Under the pieces are notes generated by a model. That model searched no databases, had not been told where the DNA came from, and saw nothing but the letters and a program-made list of their open reading frames with translations. From NCBI GenBank assembly GCA_035048815.1, contig JAUCBN010000011.1:22088001-22152000 (forward strand): a DNA stretch of 64,000 bases. The letters run 5' to 3'. The position numbers and the translations under genes are program-made. Shown one piece after another: positions 33,641 through 45,762 of this stretch (position 1 is its first letter; the number at the start of each line of letters is the position of its first letter). This stretch comes from Abelmoschus esculentus (Eukaryota > Streptophyta > Magnoliopsida > Malvales > Malvaceae).

Positions 33641-36600
33641 ACAGATATTACTATAATTACTGTAGCTGATTCAAAAAAAAAACTTCTTTAAATATCGTTA
33701 AAAGATAACAACTCTTAAAAGAATAATCTTATATTTCGTGAATCTGATATATTATTTTAGTATACAAATGTAATATAATTAGATGGAATTTTTGTTTATC
33801 ATGAAAAATTGGCCTTAGTGGGGCCTACTGTCTGCTGCCCAAATTTTTAACCCACCTCCCCAGGCCAACATTTAACTAACCAACTGACTAATCAAAACTC
33901 CAAGACTGCGCTAAGTCAAGCTTTCTTTCCGATGACGCCATGCCTCCCAAAGTTTTGGTCAAACGTTTTGGACTACTTAAGGATGGGAATGGATTCAGTG
34001 AGACCAATACCTAATTATAACATTTTATAACACACGTTATTAGGAGAAAAACTTTAACTAACGATTTTTTATTATAATAATGATTATTATAAAACATCTG
34101 TAATATCATTCGAAACTATAATATCCGCAATCAGGGGCGGTTCAAAGATTTTAGGGACCTGTGTAATTTATTAAAATGTGACCTATAGAAGCAATTATTC
34201 ATAATCTCTACCAGTTCTAAAAATATGATCTTTAGAAACAATTATCTACAACCCCTACTAATTTTAAAAGTGACCTTTAGAATCAAATATCTATTTTAGG
34301 GGCCCTTGTGCCGCCGCTATTATTTCGTTTTTCTAGAATTGTACTGGTTCTATAGAAGTAAGAGTTCGTAATAGGAATAATTAACAAGATCCTATAATTA
34401 ATTATCACATTTAAAAAACAATTATAATTCATCTTTCTTGATAGTATTTTTAAAAATTTTGTCATGAATTTCGAGATTAACATATCTAATGAATATAGTT
34501 TATCAAAATTTTTGAGCCCTCTTTTTTAGGGGACCCTGTACGGTCGCTCTTATTGCGCATGTCCAGAACTTCACTGTCCACACTATTATATTTATATTGA
34601 TAAATTATTAAAAATTTATAATTACGATATAATATCGTTATAACGACCATAAATATCTATCATATCCGTAATCTCAATAGATATAATTCGATTATAACTG
34701 TAATTTAAATTTTTTTTAAAGATTTAATCTTTAAAACCACTAAAATCTAAAAACGGGTATGTATAATATAAAACCCTAAATCCTGGGATTGAACTTGCAT
34801 GAGTCATGTCCCAAGAGTCAGTTTCAGAATTCAAAAGGGTGATTGGTGTTATAAAAGGGAGAGTGGCATATGTGAAATAGTAAAGTGGGTGAACTGAGCC
34901 CCATTAATATCAACTCTTGTATTATTTAAAAGATATTTATATAATCTGTTAGATGGAATAATGAAATAAGTTATTAGATTTTCTAAATAAGATAAAGAGA
35001 ATAAGATTTTAATGTCATAAATAAAATATATTAGATTAGAAGAGTCATCATCGTAATAAAACTTACGGTATATCAGGGATGGACTCAATATTTAGTAGGG
35101 GTATTTAAAACGGCCTAATAAGTATCTAATGACCCAATAAACTCATAATAGAAGTTAAAAAATAAAAAATGGATATTGAAATATAATAATAATAATAATA
35201 ATAATATAATATGGATGTTAGATTTATTTGGTCATTGAGTATCTATTGGACCGATTTTGAACACTTTTAATATTTGAGATTTGAGGATAAAATATAAATA
35301 TTTGAAAATGAAGGTAAATTCATAAATAAATTAATTTTAAAAAAATAAATAAGAAAAAAAAGTATAAAAATCTTCGAGAATGGAGACGATTGTCTATCCC
35401 CATTTAGTTTTGTGAGTACATGATCCAATTTGTAAACAAATAAAAATATCAACAATTATATCCAAAAAAAATCCCTTGATTGATCTAATAACTAAAAATT
35501 TTCATATTATTTTATTTTGTATGAGATTAAATCTCGATATGAAAATATAATATTTATTTAATATAAAACAATACCAAAATAATATTTATCTAAGTCCTTT
35601 GACCCCACTCTCACCCTCTTCAACTTACTTTTCTAACGTTCTGTTTTCTAACTTTTAAGTTGAAGTGTGCAGACAGGTCAACTGGAAACATATAGACTCC
35701 GAAACCCAGAATCAAAATTAAATTCAAACTAATTTCATATACATTTTTTATAGTTATCATGGAATCTTATGTAGCTATATTATATTAAATATATTAATTA
35801 AATAATAAAAGATTTTCATAGAAAAATAATGCTACAATAATATTATTTATTTTAAAATATATGTATTTCTAATAATTTTACAACTAAATTGGTATTGAAT
35901 TAACTAAACTATTCTTTTGGTTGAGATTTTTATTGTGTATTCGAGAGGTGCAAATGGTATGCTTTTTTATAGTCTTTTTAGGTGCTTTTACTTTAAATTA
36001 GCGGGTTTAAGGTTTAGAGTTTAAGATTACGAGTTGTGGTTAAGGATTTATGGGTATATATATTTTTAGAAGTAGAATTTAGGGTTTATGATATAAAAAA
36101 TTAGGGTTAGAGTTTAAAATTAAATTTTTAGTAGTAACCACATGAAAGAATTATGCTTAGGGCAGATAAGTTGAAGGTGGATAACAAACAACTGGATTAA
36201 AATAGAAAATGAGGTGATTAGTTAAGAAATCACAATTGAAAAAAATAATAACCAGAATTTTAGGGGAATTAGTTTGATGACGTTTAGCAAACATGACCAT
36301 GCATGCACTTTAAACACAAATGAATATAATAGTTTTTTTATATAATTATCGGTATCTAATTTAATGATCGATTAATTTAGATAAAATATTACAGTAAGTC
36401 ATAAACTTTTTATGAGAATGATTTTTTTAATCTATTTTATTTTATTTATAATGTCAAAATTCTGTAACAAACAAAGAATTTTATACTAAAGGTATGGACT
36501 TTTAGGAAGTTGTATTAGAATAAATTTCAGGGTCTCTTCTCGATCTATTTATATCATAATTCGAACCATTATTTTTTTGGTCATAGATTTCCTAAAGTAA

Positions 36601-36737
36601 TGTGCGTTTGGTAACGAGAGAAAATTTTGATAGAGCTGAAACCAATCCAATTGTGAATGGTATTATATCAAAATTTAAGTTTTAAGATTGTTGATTAGTT
36701 GAGGTCAAGTGACGTTAATTAAGAATGGAAGTGCCCA

Positions 36738-36775
36738 TGTTCCTGTTCCTGTTCCTGTTCCTGTCCCTGTCCCTG
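36738..36775 (+). repeat. (TTCCTG)n / (TCCCTG)n microsatellite
   Basis: About six TTCCTG or TCCCTG hexamers in a row in otherwise unique AT-rich DNA. Confidence 0.9.
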
Positions 36776-37772
36776 GTTTAACAACTCCAACTGTCTGACG
36801 ACTGGATCCAAATCAGTGCTTTAGGCAATCTGTACTACTAGATTGTTGGCTTTATTATAAAATTAACGTTGAAATTATATTATTTGTTGTTTGGGTTAAA
36901 TTTTTAATCAAAATAGATGATTAACGTTTTGTTACGTAATTATTTCTAGGTCATTTATATTAATGAGTTCTTTAAGTTTTGATTTTTTTATTTGACTCAG
37001 CTCGAGTTTGAATCAGATCACTTTCGAGTCTAAATCAAAATCAAATTTGGGTCAAAATGATTTAGGTTTGAATCAATTCATTATTAGGTTAATTCATGTT
37101 CGTATGGACTTTGAATTGGATCATTTCATGTACCAAGTCGTGTGACGTCGATGGCAAATCAAGTTCAGGTCGATTTATATAGCTTTCAAGTGAAATTCAA
37201 CTTAGGTGAAGTCACTTTTGGATGCATTCAGGTCGTACTAAACTAATTAACAGTTCATAATTTATACAAGAATTTAATATTACTGTAATATATGGAAAAC
37301 AATCTAAGATGTGACCGAATGTGAATAAAGCATTATACAAATTCAGTTTATGAAAAATGAAGGTCAACTACTGCAAGATGAACCTTATATCTCAAGTTTT
37401 CCCTTGTAGTTTGAGTTGAAATTTTTCCAGATTTTGAGAAACTGATAAAATGGTTATTGAAAACGTAAGCCAACTCAAACAAATCTTTGGCACTTGCTCT
37501 GTGTATACAATGAACGTTTATCTGGTCATAAACCAATATATTAGTATTTGATGACATGGTAATGGTGTAGACATCAAAATCAAGGCTGGCTCACAATGTC
37601 TTAACTTTACATAAAACCCTACCCATGCATATGGATTCATCTATAATGATGCATGCATGCATCCTAAACCCCCTTTTCCCAGGATACAAGGGAAATGAAG
37701 ATGAACATGGCAAGAAAGAAACGAGAAAATCAATAAAGGTGGGAAATGGACCTCTAAATCATACTTTAATCT

Positions 37773-40434
37773 CTAGTTTTTAGTCTGTAACATGTACAAG
37801 AAAATCCCTCCAGCAACAGAAACGTTGAGAGACTCAAATTTTCCTGACATGGGAATGCTGACAAGCTCACATTCAAGCTGAGATTTCTCAGAAAGACCAC
37901 GTCCTTCACTTCCCAAAACCAAGCATAATGGAGAGTGTGTTAACAAGTGTACGAATTCTTGAGACAGTGAAAAAGGCTTTTTTGTTTTCCAATCGGTATC
38001 TGGATGGCCAGCTAGCATCTTCATGTTGAAGGTACTTTTCAGGGTTTCAAGATGGTTCCAAGTGCCGGAAACTATAGGCAGCTGAAAAGAGGCTCCCCGG
38101 CTCGCTCTGAGTGCTTTCTCATTGAATGGATCACAACAACCTGGAAGAAGAAATACACCTCCCTGTTGGATATTGATAAAAATAGAATCAGGCACAATAA
38201 TGGAATGCAGATATGTAAATACAATAAAGACAACTGCATTGGAGAAAAGCAGTAGAGACTAGAGACAGAAATCCGACTACGACGAGCAAAAGTTTACGTC
38301 AACCTATAAGTTAAACCCTTCTATTGTTGGTTCAAGTAGCTCAATAAAGTACAGATCAGAATTTTCAGAAAAACATAGGGGTTCATGGTTGGAATCATTG
38401 AAGAGTTTCAAACCAGTTGACAGATTAGCATGTTTATGTATTCATAGACAGATGCAAAAGAAAAATGTTATTACAGATCTTTACGGAGTATTATGGAAAA
38501 ATTATACATAAAGCATGCATGTATTAAGGCAAACAAGATGAACTTTTGATAACAAGAAGCAGACAGGAAGAAAAGGAAACTTTCAGGTTAAAGTTTCATT
38601 CCTCACCCATTGAAATGCCATAGCTGATCTGATTAATGTGCCGAGATTACCAGGGTCCTGCAGGAATAATTTCTCATGAATTAGAGATTCCTGAAATCAA
38701 ATGCCTGCATTTATAGGTTTGTGATTAAATGGCATTGCCGAGATTCCTTTGATGTTCATAGTGACAGAAGACAAGTCCCCGTAACTTCTTGAGCAGTTAG
38801 AAACGTTGACAAATATTGGCCATTTTTTAAAAAGAAATGTTGAGAAACTGTCTTGAAATAAATGCTTCAAAAGTTTGCAATCACCTGAATGCCATCAAGA
38901 ACTAAAATTCGATGCGTGGATGGGAACCATCTTCGAGAATCTGACTTGTTTTGATCAGCAGCTAAATTTAAAAAACTGGTAGGGAACCTCATCAAGGCAA
39001 CCGCTTCAATAGACTCAGTTGATTGCACCCCTGAAAGTTTTTTCATTACCGTGGAGCTTACTCGCACAACATGGCCAGAGTGAGTATCTAGTCCTTCAGG
39101 AATCTCAGCTTTGTCAAGTAGCAGCAAACATTCTATTACAGTTTTCTCTTGTGAAGCTTCTTTATAACTGTATATTTCTCTGCAAAAGACATGTCATGAT
39201 AACTTAGCTTAACCCAAAAGAACCATAACTTTTACACATCTAACTTGTTGCAAATTACCTCAAGATGATGGCTTGAGGGAACGAAGGAAAACTCAAACGA
39301 GGAGAGAATTTTGTTAACTCATTAATCAAATCACTTATCCACATAACAGTAAAAGGCAAAGGAAATAATCATCAAACTGATAAAAGGCAATAAGCCCACC
39401 TCAACACAGCCAGCAGCAGTTGGCCAATAACTTCAGTTTTCAATAAAGAAGTATAGAAGGGCAGAACCTGATAATAGGCGTCTTACATGAGTAACAATGT
39501 TACTCCAGACAAATACCAGATCCATAAGCTCTTGAAAAAGGAGATCCTATAGGTAATTAAAACTATTAACTAAATGGAATAGTTTTCGTTACAAGGAACC
39601 GAACCAATGACAAACCATGAAGTCATAGCTTTCTTGAGTTCAAATCAAAACCAATGTAGCTTAAAAAAGCAACCATTTTAACTTTGTTGGGTAAGGCAAC
39701 TATCTCTTTAATTGAAATTGTTGTAAAATCTAAAGGTCTGGCCCCAAATCAATCCTCAAGGTTGAGACCAAGCTACTTAGCAAGAAGACAATTGGCAGAG
39801 ACAACTTAGAATTTGATTGCAGAAAAAGAAAAATGTATTTCTAATGAGCTTAGATGACACCACCAAGACAGTTGAAACACTGCTAAGTTCCATAATCCTC
39901 AAAATAACACCAACAAGCTAATGGAGCAGCAAATATCGCACTCTGTATTGAACAAACAAAACCCTACCTCACTATTAAATAAGGGGGTGGAATTGGACAT
40001 ATCCTGTTCTACCTTTCCATCCTTTCTCCATTTCTAAGCAAATATCCTAGAATAAAAGAAACCCGTCCGAGATTTTGGGCAATTAACTGAAAATTCAAAG
40101 AGACCCAAACCTCTAACTTTGCCTAGAAAGGTTACCTGAGAGGAATGGTTCCAACAACAAGGGCAGAAGCATGAGAATGTCGATATGAAGAGCTGTTTCT
40201 GAGCTTAAGACAGTGTTTCACAAATGGGTTTGAAGTGCTTGCGATGGATTTAACATGGGATGGCAATGCGAATTTCCGTAACCCTGAACTATCATCATCA
40301 GCATCAGTATCGTCAAAAGATTTTCGTTGGAATTGGGTGTTTGATTTAGGGATTGAAATATTGGGATTTTGATTTAGCAACATCAAATGTGGAGAATAAG
40401 TCGCTTGTACCCAAGGGTGGTACGAGCAGAGCAT
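37773..40434 (-). CDS. SpoU/TrmH-family RNA 2'-O-ribose methyltransferase, four exons
   Basis: Exons on the minus strand: 40434-40136, 39179-38885, 38657-38607 and 38162-37773. Borders are GT..AG, phases match and the total is 1035 nt (344 aa). The enzyme transfers a methyl group from S-adenosylmethionine to a ribose 2'-OH of rRNA or tRNA. The SPOUT knot motifs are clear: DPGNLGTLIRSA (motif 1, residue 199 on), LCLVLGSEGRGLS (motif 2) and IPMSGKFESLNVSVAGGI (motif 3). The N-terminus (about 70 residues, Ser/Asn/His-rich, few acidic residues at first) could be an organelle transit peptide. The substrate-binding region STSNPFVKHCLKLRNSSSYR precedes a SpoU_sub_bind-like part. It resembles uncharacterised plant SpoU proteins such as Arabidopsis At4g38020; the target RNA is unknown. 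The first intron (about 950 bp) is the longest. Confidence 0.9.
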
Positions 40435-40947
40435 GCTTCTTCTCTATGTAATGTAATCTATGGAGTCCTGAGGGGTAGCCAAGAAAACACAAATAGATTG
40501 ACATATAAAATAGGGGAAGTTCTAAACACAAATAGTTTAGAATTTTTTATTGATTTTTTTTAATTTTTTTAAAATTTTAATATCAATTTTTTTAGTATAT
40601 ATTAATTTTTTTATAAAAATAAAAAAGTTTGTTATATAACAAAAATTAATATTGAAATTTTTATAATTTTTTTAAAAAAAATTTAATACAATTATTTTTT
40701 AGTTTTTGTAAGTTATCGTTTTTAGAAATTTTCAAAAACAACAAAGGATAAATTATACAAAATATTAAGGCTAATTTATGTGTACATCACCCTAAAATAT
40801 ATTTTAAAGTAAAATTATTGATGATTTATATAATTTATCTTTTAATATATATTGGGATGATATAATTTTATATATATTTAAATAAGATTAAAATTTTAAA
40901 TCTAGACGTTACTTAAAATTTTTTAAGAGAGTCATTGTCATGTGTAA
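40435..40947. other. Upstream flank of the methyltransferase gene
   Basis: A presumed promoter and 5' UTR, then AT-rich DNA with short imperfect inverted repeats near 40570-40690. No gene seen. Confidence 0.45.
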
Positions 40948-40956
40948 TATTTAAAT
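40948..40956. repeat. Target-site duplication, left (TATTTAAAT)
   Basis: Exact nonamer also at 41514-41522, flanking the inverted-repeat element between them. Confidence 0.7.
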
Positions 40957-41513
40957 GGGTAAACTTCATTCGAGTATTTTTTATATTTAGGACATATTTT
41001 ATTTTAATCACCAAATTTTAAAAAAATAATAAATTGATATTTATGTTTTTAATTATTATCTTTCTAGTAACTCGAGCATTAATCTTCGTTAACTGTTATT
41101 AATACGGTGACATGATACATTAAAAAATATTAATTTTAAATTCAACCCTCAAACATTTAAAATATCATTTTCTTATCATCTTTCACAAAAAACATCTTTA
41201 TCTAAGAATTTCTCTAACCCTATTTCTATCTCTCCCTCTACAACACCACAACCATCAATGTTTCGGTTGTCGATAGTGGTCGATGATGGCTAAAAGTTAC
41301 GATATTATAGAGGGGAGAATTAGTATAAAATAAAATTTTAAAAGTCTAAAATTCAAATTTAAAATTGATGGTCATCGTATCAAGGAAATTAATGCTTGAG
41401 TAATCAAAATAATAACGGTTAAAAACATAAATAACAATAATATTTTTTTTTTAAATTTGGTGATCAAAATAAAACACGTTCTAAATTTAAGGTATCTTTG
41501 ATAAAATTTACTT
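40957..41513. mobile_element. MULE-like non-autonomous element (557 bp)
   Basis: The left arm GGGTAAACTTCATTCGAG onward (about 40957-41105) and the reverse complement of the right arm (about 41370-41513) align over some 140 bp. They share words such as TTTTATTTTGATCACCAAAT, TATTTATGTTTTTAA and CTCAAGCATTAAT, with scattered differences. The element is flanked by an exact 9-bp duplication. No transposase is inside; the middle has a C/T-rich stretch (about 41190-41260). Confidence 0.8.
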
Positions 41514-41522
41514 TATTTAAAT
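41514..41522. repeat. Target-site duplication, right (TATTTAAAT)
   Basis: Matches 40948-40956. Confidence 0.7.
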
Positions 41523-42211
41523 ATTTAAAAATTAATATATGTTGCATGATCATGAAAAGGTACTATTTAGGTAAATGATCCGCGAGTATCATTTTTAAAT
41601 TTAATTTCGATCGTACGATACCAACCGATTTAAGATTGTTGCCATTACCTTTACTGAGAAGTGAAAATTTTAGAAATAATTCGATCTAAAATTAAATTCT
41701 AAAATATAGAAAATCTTTATCTATTATCTAAATTCTAGATTAATTTTCCAATACATATGGTAAAATATCATATGCACGTAACATTGTTTTTTTAAATTTA
41801 AAAAAATTAAGAACATCACCTGCAAGTGGTGTCTTTTTCTCAAATCGTCATTTATAGGTTACGTTTTGCATTGTAGTTTTTGGCATAAAATTTAAAATAG
41901 ACTTTGAACACCTTATTTTATCAAATAAAAACTCTAAACACCCTATGTATTCGACGGAACCAATACCAATTGTCTTTTACTCCAAATTTCTAAGTGTTAT
42001 TCGAGTTTTGTTTTTGAATTTTTTATAGATTTTTTATTTAAGATTTAAATATTTACTTTATTAAAATAATTAAATATTAATATTTTTAATGAGAACGAAT
42101 CGTAACAGAATACTTCACCATTCACCGAGAATGCAGTTAGTTGGCTAAGTGTGTTAGTAGTTAGTTGAGCACCATAAGCTCACTTGTATAAATAAAGACC
42201 TTGGTTCGGAG
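41523..42211. other. AT-rich intergenic DNA
   Basis: No gene or clear repeat recognised. Confidence 0.5.
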
Positions 42212-42219
42212 CTTATATA
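42212..42219. repeat. 8-bp target-site duplication of the hAT-like element, left
   Basis: CTTATATA; the right copy at 43056-43063 reads CTTATACA. Confidence 0.7.
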
Positions 42220-43055
42220 TAGGGGTGTACATTCGGTTCGGTTAATTCGGTTAATCGACCGAACCAAAATTATTTCGGTTAATTTTTGGTAAATTCGGTT
42301 AACAATTAATTTTTTTTGATAATTCGGTTATCGATTAATTCGGTTAAAAATCGGTTAATTAACCGAATTTACATATATTAAATATTATATATTATATTTA
42401 TTTATTTTTAATCATTTAACTTTTAAAATATTATAAAATGGTCATTAAATTTTGTATTAAATTAATATAAATAAAAGTTTAGTAACTAAAAAAATATTTT
42501 AGCTTAATTTAGTGACCTATTATGTAATTAAACCAAAATTTATAATAAATTTCGGTTAATTCGATTAATATCCGAAATAATTTCGGTTCGATTAATTCAG
42601 TTAAAAAAAATTTGGTTCGGTTGATTTGGATTCCTATATATCCACTCATGTGGTACTTCATTGTACAATATATATAAGAATTATACGATAAGAATTATAC
42701 GATATATATCCATCTATATAGATATCATCATCTACATCCGGAAAGCCGTATGCTTTGGAAGAAGCTTGTACAGTTTGGGAAGGGGTTTTGATTGATCGAT
42801 CAAAAAGAAGAATCTACTTCAATCGATATGCCCTTAGGCACGGCCATACATAACATAGAAATCACACTTGGAAGGGGTGGACAATTAGCTAGAGCAACGG
42901 TGCTGTAGCGAAATTGATTGCAAAAGAGGGGAAATCGGCCACATTAAAATTACCTTCTGGGGAGGTCAACGGTTAAGATTTTAAAAATTTCGGTTAATTC
43001 AGTTTTGATTAATTCGGTTCGGCCACCGACCGAATTAACCGAATTCTCACCCCTA
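42220..43055. mobile_element. hAT-like non-autonomous DNA transposon (836 bp)
   Basis: It begins TAGGGGTGTACATTCGG and ends CCGAATTCTCACCCCTA, so the terminal inverted repeat is TAGGGGTG. Subterminal regions carry many GGTTAATTCGG/CCGAATTAACC words in opposite orientation at the two ends. Flanking octamers CTTATATA (42212-42219) and CTTATACA (43056-43063) differ at one base, as expected for an old 8-bp hAT duplication. There is no transposase. An internal 14-bp direct repeat AAGAATTATACGAT occurs twice near 42676-42704. Confidence 0.85.
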
Positions 43056-43063
43056 CTTATACA
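43056..43063. repeat. 8-bp target-site duplication of the hAT-like element, right
   Basis: CTTATACA, one mismatch to the left copy. Confidence 0.7.
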
Positions 43064-43607
43064 CAAGTTTAATCTTTGTATAAATAAATACAATTTTAAC
43101 GAACTTAATAAGTAATGAATCAAGTAACAAAATATTTTAATGAGCATAAGTCGAACACTGCCCAACTGGTGATCGACTTGCCCAATAAGCGCCCAACTCA
43201 TAACCTTGAAATGAAATTCAAAGTGAGCCGTTAGGAAAAAAAATTCCCGTCATCTTATTAATGCCAGAATGGACACCATAACTACAACACATGGAAACAT
43301 CATGCTCACTAATACAGACATGTCTAAACACTAAAAATAAATAATAAAACCCCAAAACCCATCGGGCAGATCAAAGAAACCAGATGTAGTGAATTGCCCC
43401 CTGGGATAAAGAATCTGCTTCAATAGTATAAACCCTCAGGATGTGACTCATAATGAAACTTGGTCTCAAAAGAACATAGTTTTGTTATCCGGTCCAAGTA
43501 AATTGAACATATACTATAACAAACCACCTTGGCTTTAGTTCGATTCGATCAAATTATTCGATTATGAATGTCATACACGAATTTTGGCCTAAGGCCTAAG
43601 TAAATAT

Positions 43608-43634
43608 AAATAATAATAATAATAATAATAATAA
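43608..43634 (+). repeat. (TAA)n microsatellite
   Basis: About nine consecutive AAT/TAA trinucleotides. Confidence 0.85.
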
Positions 43635-44380
43635 AATAAATAAAAATTGAATAAAATTAACAAACAAAATAAAATAAAAATAATGAAAAAAAGATAAAGT
43701 TTGAGTTGGTTAGGGAACTGGGGGTTACCGTCGGTTATGAAACATGGGTTGTTTTTATTTGAATAAGAAAACACGATAAAGAAAGAGGGGGGAAGTTGGA
43801 ACGAAAAACGGAGGCACGGTTTGGAGGGAGCTCAGCTAAGGCAGTGGATTTGGTACAATTAAGAAAAACAGGGGAACGAAAGATTGGACTGGATTTTGAA
43901 GAACCTCATCGGAGTGATCAAACACGTTCGAGGTAAGGGTTGCATTTTATTTTCGTGGATTCCTTACTGTCGATTATATATTTAGGATAAAAAGAGAACT
44001 TTTTAGATCAAACACTTAAATCTCAGTTGATGAAATTCATTTAATTAACTTAGGTTTAGAGTTTAGTTTAGAGTTGGAGAAAAGAGTCAATTTCTTGTGA
44101 ATCCGGTTGAATTTGGTGTGTTTGAGTGAAATCCAGTGGCTAAGAGGTGTTTTAGGGTCGATTTTTTTTGTGTTGTGGTGTTTAAATCATGAAAAATGAG
44201 GTTTTCGGTGAGTTTTTAGGAGGTTTTAGAGTTTCGGTGAGATTTCCGGTACCGGAAATGGTCACCGGAGCTTGATCGTGGCGGTTAGACTTTCGGGGTG
44301 GTGGCCGAAAAACATGTCGGAGTTTTGACTGGCGGTGGCGACTTGGATCCATGGGTGGAGTGTGCGGTGGCTCACTGGTC

Positions 44381-44425
44381 GTGTTCATCATGTTCTTCAT
44401 TTTTATGAAGAACATGGATGAACAC
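44381..44425. repeat. Near-perfect 20-bp hairpin
   Basis: GTGTTCATC-ATGTTCTTCAT, a TTTT loop, then ATGAAGAACAT-GGATGAACAC. The arms pair over 20 bp with one extra G in the right arm. A related CATCC...TGTTCTTCATTTTTGG...GGATGAACATCC word occurs at about 19906-19945, so the hairpin belongs to a repeat family. Confidence 0.8.
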
Positions 44426-45762
44426 CATCCAAAATGTTGGTGTTTGATTCGAAAAGTTCAAATTTTCTGGTTTTTAATTGTTAGTGTTCAAAGGATTTTG
44501 GATATTGAGTCGGTTCACCGAGTCAGGGGAAGGAGCCTTCTGACCGAGTCAACTCGGTTCAGAAGGGTTTTATGGTGTACCAAAATATTGCCGTTTTGGC
44601 AGACGGGTCATGTGGGTTGGATCCGGGTTAACTCGGATCCGCGTGTTTTTGGATGATTTAGGAAAATTACTCTCTAGGTCCCTTAAGTTTTGAACTGTAC
44701 TTCATTTTGGTCCCTAAACACCCTAATTAATCCTTAAAACTCTAAAATTCACTCAATTTACTCCCTAGTTTCACTCTAGATCGAACCCTAAGTTCAAATT
44801 TTGATCAATTTAGACTTTAATTAGGGCTAATTTAATTTTTAAAACTTAGAATTAGTTTAATTAGATACTTCATTGAATTTAATTAAAATTTTCTAAGTTT
44901 AAAATTAATTTATCATAACCTAATTAAAGTCTAATTCACACTTAATCTTTTTGCCCTTTTAATTCTTGCCTTTTGCCATGTAAGCCTCTTTATTTCAGTG
45001 TATTTCTCGATGTTGTTTCGAGCTCTTATGTCTTTAATCGAAAGTAACTCAGTTCTTTCATCTTTTTATTTACTTTATTATTTTATTATTTTATTTATTT
45101 AATTATTTATATGTTTGTATTTTTAAAAGCATGTAGCGTATATGCTTAGGGTGATACTTAATTTCACTTAGATTAATTAAATTAGAACCTCTTTAGGATT
45201 AGTCACTTTAATTAAATATTTAATTAAATAGGGAGATAATTTAGTAACGATGACGTTCTAATCATGTATCTTGGATACACTAAGTGGTCAGTACTATGAA
45301 ATGACATTATGTTGGCCAAGAGTGTACTTTGATATCGTATTCGGCGCGTCATCAAAATGTAGAAAATGATAAATAATTTAGGGTTAGAATTTAATAAAAT
45401 TAATTAGGTAAAGATTAGTAGCACCAATAGAATTGTTAATTTTGTTTGGTGTCAAAATGGTAGTGTCTGTGCATTCGGATGTTATCATAATAAACTCGGT
45501 AAAATTAATAATTTAATAGGATTTAAATATTTAAATTGATGGAGCCTTTATAGGTTAGAACTTAAAATCGACAAGATAATAACCGATCATGCATTTAAAA
45601 CTTTTTGGGTCAAAATTTATATTTCCTTAAATACGAGTTAAAGTTTCCTATTATAGAACGTCTTATTCAAAGCTCGTATTTAAAAGAAATGTATCTTTCT
45701 AACCAAAAGGATATCCTTATTCGAATAATATTTATTTTTCAATGACGAATTAAATTAATATT

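Larger units (their letters stand above)
31729..37772. other. AT-rich intergenic region between the kinase and methyltransferase genes
   Basis: Six kilobases without a recognisable gene on either strand. It contains direct repeats at about 33090-33490, a tRNA-like promoter pair at about 33527-33580, a GGACC-containing pair near 34130 and 34530 that may be ends of an old element, an (AAT)n tract at about 35185-35210, and a hexamer repeat at 36738-36775. The long open frames here are products of AT richness and have no family signature. Confidence 0.55.
43064..45762. other. Non-coding region with retroelement-LTR character
   Basis: No host gene is recognised. A (TAA)n tract lies at about 43608-43634. 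From about 43795 the text has LTR-like features also seen at 19700-20300: a G-rich AGAGGGGGG/GAGGTAAGGG part, a GGTGGCGACTTGG word, a hairpin at 44381-44421, and a TAGGTCCCTTAAGTTTTG stretch. This suggests a decayed LTR or retroelement leader of another family, but no termini or duplication could be set. Confidence 0.4.

Noticed and set aside
34130..34560. AGGGGCGGTTCAAAG and TTTTAGGGGACCCTGTACGG as ends of a DNA transposon
   Set aside because: The ends do not pair as inverted repeats and no target duplication was found.
44351..44656. Open frame of 101 codons starting MGGVCGGSLVV
   Set aside because: It crosses the 44381 hairpin and LTR-like DNA and matches no family.
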